This document shows, piece by piece, positions 8,675 to 17,232 of a stretch of DNA of 37,003 nt. Origin of the DNA: Candidatus Binatota bacterium. GTDB taxonomy: Bacteria; Desulfobacterota; Binatia; UBA1149; CAITLU01. The DNA is taken from NCBI GenBank assembly GCA_024276575.1, contig JAJRWY010000044.1, forward strand, positions 1 through 37,003, in the 5' to 3' direction. The translations under genes and the position numbers were made by a program. Each line of letters opens with the position of its first letter. Position 1 is the stretch's first letter. The notes beneath the pieces are model-generated. The model saw nothing but the letters and a program-made list of their open reading frames with translations. It did not search any database and had not been told where the DNA came from.

Positions 8675-9334
8675 ATGTTTGCTTTGATATGGAAAGACTT
8701 GATCCTCGAAGCCCGGCGCCGGGAAACCGTAACTTCACTGTTCATCCTCGGAGTCCTCATCCTGCTGGTCTTCAACTTCGCCATCGACATACAAAGCGAC
8801 AACGTCGCGGAGCTGGCGCCGGGATTGCTGTGGGCCTCCATAGTTTTCTCGGCCATGCTGGGACTTAGCCGCACGTTCCTGGTCGAGCGCGAAAACGGCT
8901 GCATGACGGCCTTGCTGATCGCCCCGCTCGACCGCGGCTCCCTCTACATCGCCAAGTTTTCGGTAAACCTACTGCTGATGCTGGTGTTCGAAGCGATGCT
9001 GCTGCCGATTTTCATTCTTTTCTTCGACCTCCCGGTAGCGGGCAAGCTGCTGAACTTGATAGTGGTCATTTTCGCAGGCTCGATCGGGCTGTCTTCAATC
9101 GGTACCCTGTTCGCACTGGCTGCCTTGGGCACCCGTGCGCGCGAGTTGATGCTGCCGCTTATCGTATTGCCGCTACAGGTCCCCTTGCTGATCGCCGCCG
9201 TGAAAGCCACTTCGATGGTGCTCGACGGTGCCTCGTTGGGTGAATTGGGCATTTGGGGGACCATGCTGGCGGCCTTCGGCATCTTGTTCGCCACGGTGGG
9301 TTGGCTTACTTTCGAGTTCATCTCCGTGGATTGA
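8675..9334 (+). CDS. ccmB: Haem exporter permease CcmB
   Basis: CcmB is the membrane permease partner of CcmA in cytochrome c biogenesis. The 219-residue sequence begins MFALIWKDLILEARRRETVTSLFILGVLILLVF and has about six hydrophobic spans. The conserved stretch FLVERENGCMTALLIAPLDRGSLYIAKF follows the second span and is characteristic of CcmB. It sits between ccmA (6-bp gap) and ccmC (76-bp gap) in the same direction, so all are probably co-expressed. Confidence 0.93.
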   Translation: MFALIWKDLILEARRRETVTSLFILGVLILLVFNFAIDIQSDNVAELAPGLLWASIVFSAMLGLSRTFLVERENGCMTALLIAPLDRGSLYIAKFSVNLLLMLVFEAMLLPIFILFFDLPVAGKLLNLIVVIFAGSIGLSSIGTLFALAALGTRARELMLPLIVLPLQVPLLIAAVKATSMVLDGASLGELGIWGTMLAAFGILFATVGWLTFEFISVD

Positions 9335-9410
9335 GCGGCGCGAACAGCCCGGCACCGTACGGAGATAACGGCGGTAGACTAATCAGGCGGACCGCCGCAC
9401 ACTGAAGATC

Positions 9411-10130
9411 ATGTTCCGAAAAGCCGAAAACCTCATCCTCAAGCTCTCACCGCCGCTGGTGGCAGTGGCGGTGCTGGTCAGTTCTCTGGCGGTGTTCATG
9501 TGGGTTCCGACCGACAAGGCTCTGGGAATCAGCCAGCGTATCTTTTACTACCATGTGCCCGCAGCCAGCACCTGCTTTGCAGCCTTCATCGGCGCCGGGC
9601 TCGCCAGCGCAATCTTTCTGAAGACGCGCAACGAGCAGTGGGACCACGCCGCCCACGCCGCCGCAGGGGTGGGTATGGTATATGCGACTATCGTACTGAT
9701 CACCGGTTCGATCTGGGCACGCACCGCATGGGGGACTTGGTGGACTTGGGACGCGCGGCTGACGACCTTCCTGATCTTATGGCTGATTTACGCGGTCTAT
9801 CTGCTGCTTCGCGCTTTCTCGCAAGGCAACGAAATGGGGCCCCGCTACGCCGCGGTGCTGGCCATCGCAGGCGCAGTCAACATACCCTTGGTGATGATGG
9901 CCACACGTTTGTGGCGCACCATCCATCCCAAAGTCATCAACAACCCTCAAGGGGGTATTCAAGATCCAAGAATGATCGCCACCTTGGTCCTCAGTATGGT
10001 CGCCCTGTTCACCCTGTTCCTGTGGTTGTGGGCATTGCGCATGCGGATGCTGCGCCTAGGCGACCGTGTCGAATTGTTGCTGGCCGACCACTACCAGTCA
10101 TCTCAAACTTTTTCGCGGAGTAACGGCTAA
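9411..10130 (+). CDS. ccmC: Haem-handling membrane protein CcmC
   Basis: CcmC binds haem on the periplasmic side and helps load it onto the chaperone CcmE. The family's tryptophan-rich signature WGTWWTWDARLT is intact. The flanking conserved histidines are visible in FYYHVPAAS and LWRTIHPKVI. The 239 residues contain six predicted spans. The stop TAA overlaps the ATG of the tiny ccmD-like gene (TAATG), indicating translational coupling. No ccmE, ccmF, ccmG or ccmH is present, so the rest of the system must be elsewhere. Confidence 0.95.
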   Translation: MFRKAENLILKLSPPLVAVAVLVSSLAVFMWVPTDKALGISQRIFYYHVPAASTCFAAFIGAGLASAIFLKTRNEQWDHAAHAAAGVGMVYATIVLITGSIWARTAWGTWWTWDARLTTFLILWLIYAVYLLLRAFSQGNEMGPRYAAVLAIAGAVNIPLVMMATRLWRTIHPKVINNPQGGIQDPRMIATLVLSMVALFTLFLWLWALRMRMLRLGDRVELLLADHYQSSQTFSRSNG

Positions 10131-10279
10131 TGAATGCGCTGACTTACGTTGGAGCCGCTTATGTGGTGCTGTGGATCCTTTTCATCGCCTATGCGTGGCG
10201 GCTGACCTCGGCATCGCAGAGGATCGAAAGGAAGCTCGAAGAGCTGGAGCGTGAAGTCGAACAACGCGACGGGAATTGA
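10130..10279 (+). CDS. ccmD: Small CcmD-like membrane protein (49 aa)
   Basis: This ORF is too short for the supplied track. Its ATG overlaps the ccmC stop, and it encodes MNALTYVGAAYVVLWILFIAYAWRLTSASQRIERKLEELEREVEQRDGN. It has one N-terminal membrane span followed by a charged amphipathic helix, exactly the CcmD architecture. CcmD is known to help release haem-loaded CcmE from CcmABC. Position, size and topology support the call; sequence conservation in this family is weak. Its last 29 nt overlap the next gene. Confidence 0.8.
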   Translation: MNALTYVGAAYVVLWILFIAYAWRLTSASQRIERKLEELEREVEQRDGN

Positions 10280-11648
10280 ACTCCCAAGACCGGTCCCAGC
10301 GCCTCTGCCGGGTGTAGGGCAAAAGCCCGGCGGCCGACCACTTTCACTTGGCCTGCGTATCGCGCGCTTTCTGGCGGTGGCCCGTATGGTCATCGTCATT
10401 TACGCCGGGTACAAGTCCTTGCAACTGTGGGGCAAGTTGAGCGGGCGCGGCTCGCGCAAGAACTTCTACCAAGCTCAGGACCGTCGCGCCGCCCGGCGCG
10501 TGCGCGACACCGCCGTACGCCAGGAAGGCCTGCTCATAAAGGCCTGCCAATTCGCTGGAAGCCGCGGTGACATCTTGCCTCCCGAGATCGTCGAGATACT
10601 CTCGGAGCTTCATGACCGCGTTCCGCCTCGCGATTTCACAGTGATCAAGCCCTGGCTGGAATCGCAATTAGGACGCTCCGTCGAAGAATGTTTCGAAACG
10701 CTGGAGCCGCTGCCGGTGGCCGCCGCCTCGCTGGCCCAGGTCCATCGCGGCACCCTACGCAGCGGGGAAACCGTTGCCGTAAAGATACAATACCCAGACA
10801 TCGACCGCATCATCGCTGCGGACCTGGCCAACATCGGCTTTTTCATCAGGCTTCTCGCCCGTATAGAACGCAGCTTCGACTTTCGCGTACTGCTCGAGGA
10901 ACTGCACCGTTACCTCCCACTAGAATTGGATTTCGTCAACGAGGCCGCCAACGCGCGGCGTTTCGCCGAGAACTTTGCGGACGACGACAGGGTCGTCTTC
11001 CCTACCCCGATACCGGAGTTGAGCTGCCGTACGGTCCTCACCATGAACTACATCGAGGGCATCAAGATATCGAGAGTCGAGCAACTGCAAGACGCGGGCA
11101 TAAACAAGCATGAGGTCGCGGAGTTGCTGGTCGATACTTACCTACGCCAGATCCTCTCCCACGGCTTCTTCCACGGCGATCCTCATCCGGGCAACCTACT
11201 GGTGCAGCCCGGACCGGTGCTGGTGATTCTGGATCTGGGTTTGGCCAAGGAGTTCACACCTGAATCACGCGACGGCTTGGTCGAACTCACAGCCGCAATC
11301 ATCGGCCGCGATGCGGCCTCTATCGGGCGAGCCTTCAGAAAGCTCGGCTTCGAAACTCGCGACCGCAACGACGATACCTTTCACACCCTCGCCGAATTGT
11401 TTCTGGGGCAAGCCCTGGCCGACGGCCGCGCCTACGCCGACCTGGCCATGATCGAGCGCATCAGCGATGAGTTACTCCGTGCCTTGCGCGCCAACCCCAT
11501 CGTCAAGGCTTCCTCGGAGTTGCTCCTGGTCCTGCGCGTAATGGGGCTGCTCAGCGGCATCGGCAAGCAACTGGACTCACAGGTCGATCCGCTGCAGGCA
11601 ATGATGCCCTTCATCTTCTCCGTTGAGCAACACGACGCCGCCGGGTAG
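10251..11648 (+). CDS. ABC1/UbiB-family atypical kinase-like protein
   Basis: UbiB-family proteins are ATP-binding atypical kinases, many linked to quinone synthesis and membrane lipids. Visible motifs are AAASLAQVHRGTL (the Ala-rich loop replacing the P-loop), VAVKIQYP (the ATP-binding Lys), HGFFHGDPHPGNLLV (the catalytic loop) and ILDLGLAKEF (DLG in place of DFG). The family's KxGQ motif reads KACQ at about residues 97-100, an unusual Gly-to-Cys change. The start is GTG inside the ccmD-like gene, so translation is probably coupled. A hydrophobic patch near residues 40-55 may dip into the membrane. The substrate cannot be inferred. Confidence 0.85.
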   Translation: MKSNNATGIELPRPVPAPLPGVGQKPGGRPLSLGLRIARFLAVARMVIVIYAGYKSLQLWGKLSGRGSRKNFYQAQDRRAARRVRDTAVRQEGLLIKACQFAGSRGDILPPEIVEILSELHDRVPPRDFTVIKPWLESQLGRSVEECFETLEPLPVAAASLAQVHRGTLRSGETVAVKIQYPDIDRIIAADLANIGFFIRLLARIERSFDFRVLLEELHRYLPLELDFVNEAANARRFAENFADDDRVVFPTPIPELSCRTVLTMNYIEGIKISRVEQLQDAGINKHEVAELLVDTYLRQILSHGFFHGDPHPGNLLVQPGPVLVILDLGLAKEFTPESRDGLVELTAAIIGRDAASIGRAFRKLGFETRDRNDDTFHTLAELFLGQALADGRAYADLAMIERISDELLRALRANPIVKASSELLLVLRVMGLLSGIGKQLDSQVDPLQAMMPFIFSVEQHDAAG

Positions 11649-11853
11649 GCCTGAAATAAGGGCAAACCAAGAAATAGGGTCTGTCTCTGCCGTGATATTG
11701 TGGAGTTACAACACTTTGCAAGAACGCAGAGACAAGGGCCCAAAGTGAAAGAATCATCCCACCTGCAAGCCCGCCAAGTAAACGACGGGACAGCGATTGA
11801 TCCCAAACAACTCCACAGCGCGACGCTGTACCGACGGCGTCAATTTTCCGGGA

Positions 11854-12480
11854 TCAAGACTTTGCGGCGTTGGAACCCATGCGCTCTTCGATGGCGGCGT
11901 CCACGAGCTTGGCCACATACTTGCCTAGCACGTCGTTCTCCAGGTTTACCCGCGCACCGGGCTGATGAAGGCCAAGGGTCGTCACCTTCATGGTGTGGGG
12001 TATCACCGCCACGTCGAAACTATCTTGCGTGCAGTTGAAACAGGTCAGGCTGATACCATCGACGGCAATCGAACCCTTCTCCACCGTTAGTTTCGCAAGC
12101 TCAGAATCGAACGAGAAGGTGAAAATCGAAGACTCTCCTTCGGGACGGATCGAAAGTACCGAACCGGTGCCGTCGACGTGGCCGGAGACCATGTGGCCGC
12201 CCATCAGGTCGTTCATTCTCAGTGAACGCTCCAGATTGACCGGCACCCCGGGAGCTAGGTCCCCGAGTGTGGTCCTGCGCAACGATTCCGCAGACACGTC
12301 GACAGCAAAGGCCCCGTCTTCGACCGACACCACCGTCATGCAAGCTCCGTTGATCGCGATACTCTCGCCCATGGCGAGTTCCCCGACCGGCAGCGAAGTC
12401 TCCACTACCAAGCGCGAGCCTTGCTCCAAAGGCTCGACGCGCCGCAAACGCCCAAGATCTTCTATTATGCCCGTAAACAC
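11854..12480 (-). CDS. ribE: Riboflavin synthase, alpha subunit
   Basis: This enzyme dismutates two 6,7-dimethyl-8-ribityllumazine molecules to riboflavin. The start GTG gives MFTGIIEDLGRL, the invariant N-terminus of the family. The two lumazine-binding repeats are visible: GACMTVVSVEDGAF...GHMVSGHVDGTG in the first, and GSIAVDGISLTCFNCTQDSFDVAVIPHT in the second. The length of 208 residues is standard. The gene is alone here: the neighbours on both sides point elsewhere and no other rib genes are present. (The same protein is called ribC or ribE depending on species.). Confidence 0.96.
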   Translation of the reverse strand: MFTGIIEDLGRLRRVEPLEQGSRLVVETSLPVGELAMGESIAINGACMTVVSVEDGAFAVDVSAESLRRTTLGDLAPGVPVNLERSLRMNDLMGGHMVSGHVDGTGSVLSIRPEGESSIFTFSFDSELAKLTVEKGSIAVDGISLTCFNCTQDSFDVAVIPHTMKVTTLGLHQPGARVNLENDVLGKYVAKLVDAAIEERMGSNAAKS

Positions 12481-12832
12481 CCGTCCCCTCGTCTAAGCTG
12501 TATTATTCACGAAAGCTCTGTTTCAAGCCGCAATCACCCGCCTCGGCATCACCACTACGCTTACAGGATCCCCGCCGCCCAATAACTCCACCTCAACCGC
12601 CGGAACCTCTCCTGCGCCAACAGCCGCCTGCTCGCCGCTTCGCGGCTCACCACTTTCCGGCTCTCGACGTGCTGTTGCTACACCTGCCGGCCTCATCGCT
12701 GCGTGTTGATCGATCCGGCCGATCTGGCCGATCTGGCCGATGCTTGTAAGACTCGCGACGAGCTATCATGGACAACGCAGGCTAAGCCAGATCGCGCAAC
12801 ATCGAACGCAACCACGAGGAGGCCCATCCTTC
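12481..12832. other. Intergenic region, no gene recognised
   Basis: About 350 nt lies upstream of the riboflavin synthase gene and downstream of the zinc-ribbon gene on the minus strand. I see no convincing ORF. It contains a small tandem repeat (listed separately) and TATTATTCACGAAAGCTC near 12500, which resembles the ATTATTCATGAAACCTC core found at two other places in the window. Confidence 0.5.
12712..12738. repeat. Three tandem 9-nt units GAT(C/T)(C/T)GGCC-type
   Basis: GATCCGGCC-GATCTGGCC-GATCTGGCC runs without interruption. It is short and in non-coding DNA; no function is apparent. Confidence 0.8.
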
Positions 12833-13102
12833 CTACATCCGTTCGCTCAGCATCTCGAGTTCTCCCCGGTCCAGCCATACCCCGCCACAGTCATGGCACT
12901 GGTCAATGGATACTCCTTCGCGTGTCTGCTCGTCCAGTTCCACGCAGCAACGCGGACATAGCCCCGGACGTACTCCCTGAGCGGCTTTCAAGGCCTCTAG
13001 ACGCGCTTTGTCCTGCTGGGCAAAGTAATGATCCTCGTCACCCCGTTGTTTATCCCTCAACTTGCTACCGAGTCTGTCTTTATCGTCTACCATCGCTACC
13101 AT
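12833..13102 (-). CDS. Small zinc-ribbon (TFIIB-type zinc finger) protein
   Basis: This 89-residue protein has a charged N-terminal half (DKDRLGSKLRDKQRGDEDHYFAQQDKARLEALKA). A zinc ribbon follows: CPRCCVELDEQTREGVSIDQCHDCGGVWLDRGELEML. The paired CPxC and CxxC knuckles and the GGVWLDRGEL ending are typical of the zf-TFIIB domain family of small bacterial proteins, whose role is unknown. The ATG at 13102 is followed four codons later by a second one, which may be the real start. It is the downstream neighbour of the PGPGW protein in the same direction, with a 67-bp gap. Confidence 0.75.
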   Translation of the reverse strand: MVAMVDDKDRLGSKLRDKQRGDEDHYFAQQDKARLEALKAAQGVRPGLCPRCCVELDEQTREGVSIDQCHDCGGVWLDRGELEMLSERM

Positions 13103-13169
13103 CCCTTATCGCCCGGCTACCGCCCGCGCCGCATGCGACCGGCACAACACCCCGCGGCAGCCCCTTCGC

Positions 13170-13547
13170 TCACTTCGCCGTATCGCCGCCGCTTGGACCG
13201 TCGAGTTTTTTGCCAGGCCTTTGCACATCCACGCTGCCAGGATCTACGCTGCCAGGATCCGAGGCTACGTCGCCACCGCTCGAAGCCGCCGTGTCGACCC
13301 CGGCCTTTTCCTTGGCCCAGTCCAGAAGCTCACGCGCCCGGCGGCTCTCCGGTGCCATCAGCGCGAGCCCGGCGAGGATGAACATCCAGCCCTGCAGTAC
13401 CGGCAGAAACCCGGAAATGACCCCGGCGATCAGCAGCAGAATCCCACCGCCCAAGCGCGCCACACGAACAACTCGTCGCTTCAATTCTCCATGTTCCTTT
13501 GCGAACCATACGCGGGCGCCGGCACCATCCACGCCGCAGCATCGCAA
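13170..13547 (-). CDS. PGPGW-type small transmembrane protein
   Basis: The core RVARLGGGILLLIAGVISGFLPVLQGWMFILAGLALMAPESRRARELLDWAKEK matches the two-helix PGPGW transmembrane family: two membrane helices separated by a short turn, then a charged helix. The turn here is LPVLQGW, so the PGP portion is not conserved. The C-terminal tail is low-complexity (SGGDVASDPGSVDPGSVD). The track start is a TTG at 13547. An in-frame TTG at 13484, preceded by AAGGA about 10 nt upstream, seems more likely. The function is unknown. It is divergent from clpB, with the promoters in the shared ~90-150 bp. Confidence 0.6.
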   Translation of the reverse strand: MRCCGVDGAGARVWFAKEHGELKRRVVRVARLGGGILLLIAGVISGFLPVLQGWMFILAGLALMAPESRRARELLDWAKEKAGVDTAASSGGDVASDPGSVDPGSVDVQRPGKKLDGPSGGDTAK

Positions 13548-13582
13548 AGGCCGCCTTGCGATCCGCCGTGCGATGCTTACAT

Positions 13583-13625
13583 TTTCGCTAAGCGATCAAA
13601 AACCAAGCGAAAGCGCTTGGCCAGG
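13583..13625 (+). promoter_or_regulatory. clpB leader with nested inverted repeats next to the ribosome-binding site
   Basis: Two palindromes sit just upstream of the clpB ATG: TCGCTAAGCGA (13585-13595) and CCAAGCG-AAAG-CGCTTGG (13603-13620). The second ends one base before AGGA (13622-13625), the likely Shine-Dalgarno. In addition TTTCGCT (13583-13589) could pair with AGCGAAA (13606-13612), which overlaps the second hairpin, so two alternative folds are possible. For a heat-shock gene this could be an RNA thermometer or an operator. It does not match CIRCE. Confidence 0.4.
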
Positions 13626-13634
13626 ATAGTTATC

Positions 13635-16241
13635 ATGAACGAAAAGCTTACCGAAAAGAGCCGTGCCGCCATCACCGAGGCGCAAGGCCAAGCTCTTGAC
13701 CGCCATAATCCGACGCTGGAGCCGGAACATTTACTGGCAGCGCTGGCCAAACCGGCCGACGGCTTGCTCGCGACTTTGATCCGCAGCCTCGGGCGTGAAC
13801 CTTCGGCCCTGCAGGCCCGCATAGAAAGCAGCCTGGCGCGCCTACCGGTCGGACACGGCGACGAAGAACTGCGGGCGAGCAGCCGCTTCGCGCGGTTGAT
13901 GCGCGAAGCCGGCCGCGTAATGGAAGCACGCGGGGACTAGTTCGTCAGCGTAGAACACCTGATCCTGGCCCTATTGATCGATAAAGGGGCGGCCGGCGAC
14001 ATCCTCGCTGAATTCGGCGTAAACGCCGAGCAGGTGGAGCGCGTAATCGACGAGGTCCGTAAGGGACGCAAAGTGGATTCGGAGAACCCCGAAGCCACGG
14101 ACGCAGCGCTGGAGAAGTACGGCCGGGATCTCACCGCGGAAGCGGCCGAGGGCAAACTCGATCCCGTAATCGGACGCGATGAGGAGATCCGGCGCGTGAT
14201 CGAAGTGATATCGCGGCGGACCAAGAACAATCCGGTTCTTATCGGCGAACCCGGCGTAGGCAAGACTGCCATCGTCGAAGGCCTCGCCCGCCGCATCGTA
14301 GCGGGGGACGTACCGGAGGGGCTCAAGGACCGGCGTGTGGTGTCGCTGGACATGGGCGCACTGATAGCCGGCGCAAAGTTTCGCGGCGAGTTCGAGGAAC
14401 GGCTCAAGGCGGTACTCAACGAAGTGCGTGAAGCCGCCGGATCGATCATCCTGTTCATCGACGAGCTTCACACCGTGGTCGGAGCGGGAGCGGCCGAAGG
14501 CGCCATGGATGCCGGCAATCTTCTGAAGCCCATGCTCGCGCGCGGCGAACTTCACTGTATCGGCGCGACCACGCTATCCGAATACCGCAAGCATGTAGAA
14601 AAAGATGCGGCTCTCGAGCGGCGCTTCCAACCCGTCAAGGTAGACCCTCCCAGCGTAAGTGACACCGTGTCGATATTACGAGGACTCAAGGAACGTTACG
14701 AGATACACCACGGGGTCCGCATCAAAGACACCGCGCTGGTAACCGCCGCCGTGCTTTCCGACCGCTACATTTCGGACCGCTTCCTGCCGGACAAGGCCAT
14801 CGACCTTATCGATGAAGCGGCCGCACGGCTGCGCACTGAAATGGAATCGATGCCGACCGAACTCGACGAAGTTTCACGCCGTATCATGCAGTTGGAGATC
14901 GAGCGCGAGGCTCTCAAGCGCGAGAGCGATGATGCTTCCAAACGCCGCCTGGAACGGCTCGAGGAAGAACTCGCCGAGTTGCGTGGCGTGCATGACGAGA
15001 AGCGGGCCTTGTGGGAAGTCGAACGAAGCGAGAGCAGCAAGCTGCGCGATCTCAAGAGCGAGATAGACAACGTACGCACTGAAATCGAGCAAGCCGAAAG
15101 AGCCTACGATTTGAACCGGGCGGCCGAACTCAAGTACGGACGCCTAGTGGAACTGGAAAAACGCCTATCGGAAGCCGAAACCCGCGTCAATGAAAGTGCG
15201 GGGGGCCGCTTGGTTCGCGAAGAAGTCTCGGAAGACGATATCGCCGAGGTAGTATCGCGCTGGACCCACATACCGGTAGCGCGGCTTATGGAAGGCGAGG
15301 CCGAAAGACTCGTCCACCTTGCCGAGCGTCTTCATGAGCGGGTCATCGGCCAGGATGAGGCAGTGGAAGCCGTCGCGGATGCGATCTTGCGAGCCCGTTC
15401 CGGACTCGCTGAAGCCGGCCGGCCGCAAGGCTCCTTTCTGTTTCTCGGACCTACCGGGGTCGGCAAAACAGAGCTGGCCAAGGCGCTGGCGGCCGAACTC
15501 TTCGATGACGAGCAGGCGATGGTCCGTATCGACATGTCCGAGTACATGGAGAAGCATGCGGTCTCACGATTGATCGGCGCTCCCCCGGGATACGTCGGTT
15601 ACGAAGAGGGCGGGCAACTTACCGAAGCGGTTCGCCGCAAACCCTACTGCGTGATCTTGCTCGACGAAATCGAGAAGGCCCACCACGACGTCTTCAACAC
15701 TTTGTTGCAAGTGCTCGACGACGGGCGTCTGACCGACGGGCAGGGCCGCACCGTAAACTTTTCCAACACGGTCATCTTGATGACCTCCAACGTCGGCAGC
15801 AGTGAGATTCTGGCTTACGGCGCTACCGGTGAGAGTTCTTCGGGGAATTCTTACGAGGCGATGAAAGCGGAAGTGCTCGACCTGCTGAGGCGCGAGTTCC
15901 GGCCCGAGTTTCTGAACCGCCTCGACGAAATCGTGGTCTTCCATTCCCTCGACCGCGAGCAGTTGCGCGCCATCGTCGACCTGCAGATTGCCGGCTTGCG
16001 CGAGCGGCTGGAAGCCCGGGGCATCGAACTCGTATTGAACGACGAAGCCCGCGACTACCTCGCCGAGCGCGGCTACGACCCCAGCTACGGAGCCAGGCCG
16101 CTGAAGCGCATCATCCGCACAGAGATCGAGACCGAACTCGCCCGGCGCATAGTGGCCGGCGAGATCGGCGACGGAGCGCGGGTACTGGTAACGAGATCGG
16201 ACCACGGACCGGAGCCGCTGGCTTTCGACGTAGCAGCCTAA
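13635..16241 (+). CDS. clpB: ClpB disaggregase, interrupted by an in-frame TAG at codon 102
   Basis: ClpB is the AAA+ protein disaggregase that works with DnaK. The reading frame runs from ATG ([18 protein letters not shown]) to 16241, 868 residues if the TAG is read. This is the normal length, with the N-domain, NBD1 Walker A GEPGVGKT (about 204-211), a coiled-coil M domain rich in Glu/Arg/Lys, NBD2 Walker A GPTGVGKT (about 605-612), and [13 protein letters not shown] single TAG at 13938-13940 interrupts the N-domain at ARGD[*]FVSVEHL, where homologues have Glu or Gln. The frame is the same on both sides, so this is a point substitution. The track therefore shows only the downstream ORF (from 13974) and an upstream ORF containing the first part. 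Confidence 0.9.
14061..14075 (+). promoter_or_regulatory. Probable internal translation start for N-terminally truncated ClpB
   Basis: AAGGGA (14061-14066) lies 6 nt before an in-frame GTG (14073-14075) that would start [16 protein letters not shown]. This is the same place, just before NBD1, where E. coli ClpB is known to initiate its short form from a GTG (Val149, VNDQGAEDQRQALKKY). It lies downstream of the in-frame TAG, so a ClpB lacking the N-domain could still be made. Confidence 0.55.
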
Positions 16242-16316
16242 GCGTTTACCGCCGACAGCGGCACCGAACTCGATATGCAACAATCGCTTGGTCCGGATGC
16301 CGCAGGGGCGGGCGCG

Positions 16317-17156
16317 TCACATGCTCGGGGTAGGGTCGGTCAGATGGTGGCGGGTCAACTCCGAGCTTACATACTCGAAAGCATCGTCCACACTATCCGA
16401 ACGATGGAACAAAGAGAGATCCTCGGGGCTGATTACGCCGAACTCCACCAAGGCATCAAAATTCATTACCCGGTCCCAGAAGTCGGCCCCATACAGGACC
16501 ACCGCCACCGGTTTCTTGATCTTGCGGTTCTGGACGAGGGTCAGCACTTCGAACATTTCATCGAGCGTGCCGAATCCTCCCGGCATCACCACCAGGGCTT
16601 TGGCCATGTACATGAACCAGTACTTACGCATGAAAAAATAATGGAACTCGAAAGCCAGTTCACGCGTAGTGTAATCATTGATGCCTTGCTCGGAGGGCAA
16701 GGAGATACCCAACCCGATATTGAGCCCGCGCGCTTCCGAAGCACCGCGGTTGGCGGCTTCCATGATACCCGGACCGCCGCCAGTGCATACTACGAAACGG
16801 CGGTCGTCGCGTTGCAAGCCCTTCGACCACTCGGTCAAGCGCCGGGATAGCTCGCGAGCATCCTCGTAATAACGCAATAAACTCAGCGAGGGATGCGACG
16901 CCCCCGAGTTGCGCAATAGCTCGGCTTGTTCGGGCGATGGGACGCGCGCCGATCCGAAGATTACGATAGTGTCGCTAACCTGATTGGCTCCGAAACGTGC
17001 TTCCGGATGTAAATACTCCGACAGTATCCGCAACGGCCGGCCCGCCCGGCTGCGCAAGAAGGCCGGATCCTCGTAGGCTTTCAAAAGTTTGAGTCGCTCG
17101 TCATCCACAGGCTTGGTCCTTCCCCCTACGGTTCGCGCGGTCTCCGCATTCCGCAC
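16317..17156 (-). CDS. LOG-family (TIGR00730-type) Rossmann-fold protein
   Basis: The protein has 279 residues with the two diagnostic LOG motifs: CTGGGPGIMEAANRGA and MPGGFGTLDEMFEVLT (PGGxGTxxE). LOG proteins are often annotated as lysine decarboxylases. Characterised members are phosphoribohydrolases that release cytokinin-like bases from nucleotides. This one has an N-terminal extension of ~60 residues (LKAYEDPAFLRSRAGRPLRILSEYLHPEARF) typical of the long bacterial subgroup. The start codon is GTG. The gene converges on clpB with a 75-bp gap. A second LOG-family gene lies at 21583. Confidence 0.85.
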   Translation of the reverse strand: MRNAETARTVGGRTKPVDDERLKLLKAYEDPAFLRSRAGRPLRILSEYLHPEARFGANQVSDTIVIFGSARVPSPEQAELLRNSGASHPSLSLLRYYEDARELSRRLTEWSKGLQRDDRRFVVCTGGGPGIMEAANRGASEARGLNIGLGISLPSEQGINDYTTRELAFEFHYFFMRKYWFMYMAKALVVMPGGFGTLDEMFEVLTLVQNRKIKKPVAVVLYGADFWDRVMNFDALVEFGVISPEDLSLFHRSDSVDDAFEYVSSELTRHHLTDPTPSM

Positions 17157-17232
17157 AATCCCCGCAGTCAGACCGTTACCCCAAGCAATCCGGCAAACAA
17201 AGAGCCCACGGCACGCCGGCAGGCGCTTCGTC

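Noticed and set aside
11649-11853. 9-bp inverted repeat TGTCTCTGC...GCAGAGACA downstream of the UbiB-family gene
   Set aside because: The loop is about 35 nt and no T-run follows; too weak to call a terminator, and no IS ends or transposase are seen.
13938-13940. Pyrrolysine or other recoding of the TAG in clpB
   Set aside because: No pylT/pylS or recoding signal is visible, TAG ends many other genes here, and ClpB needs no special residue at that point; mutation or read error is simpler.
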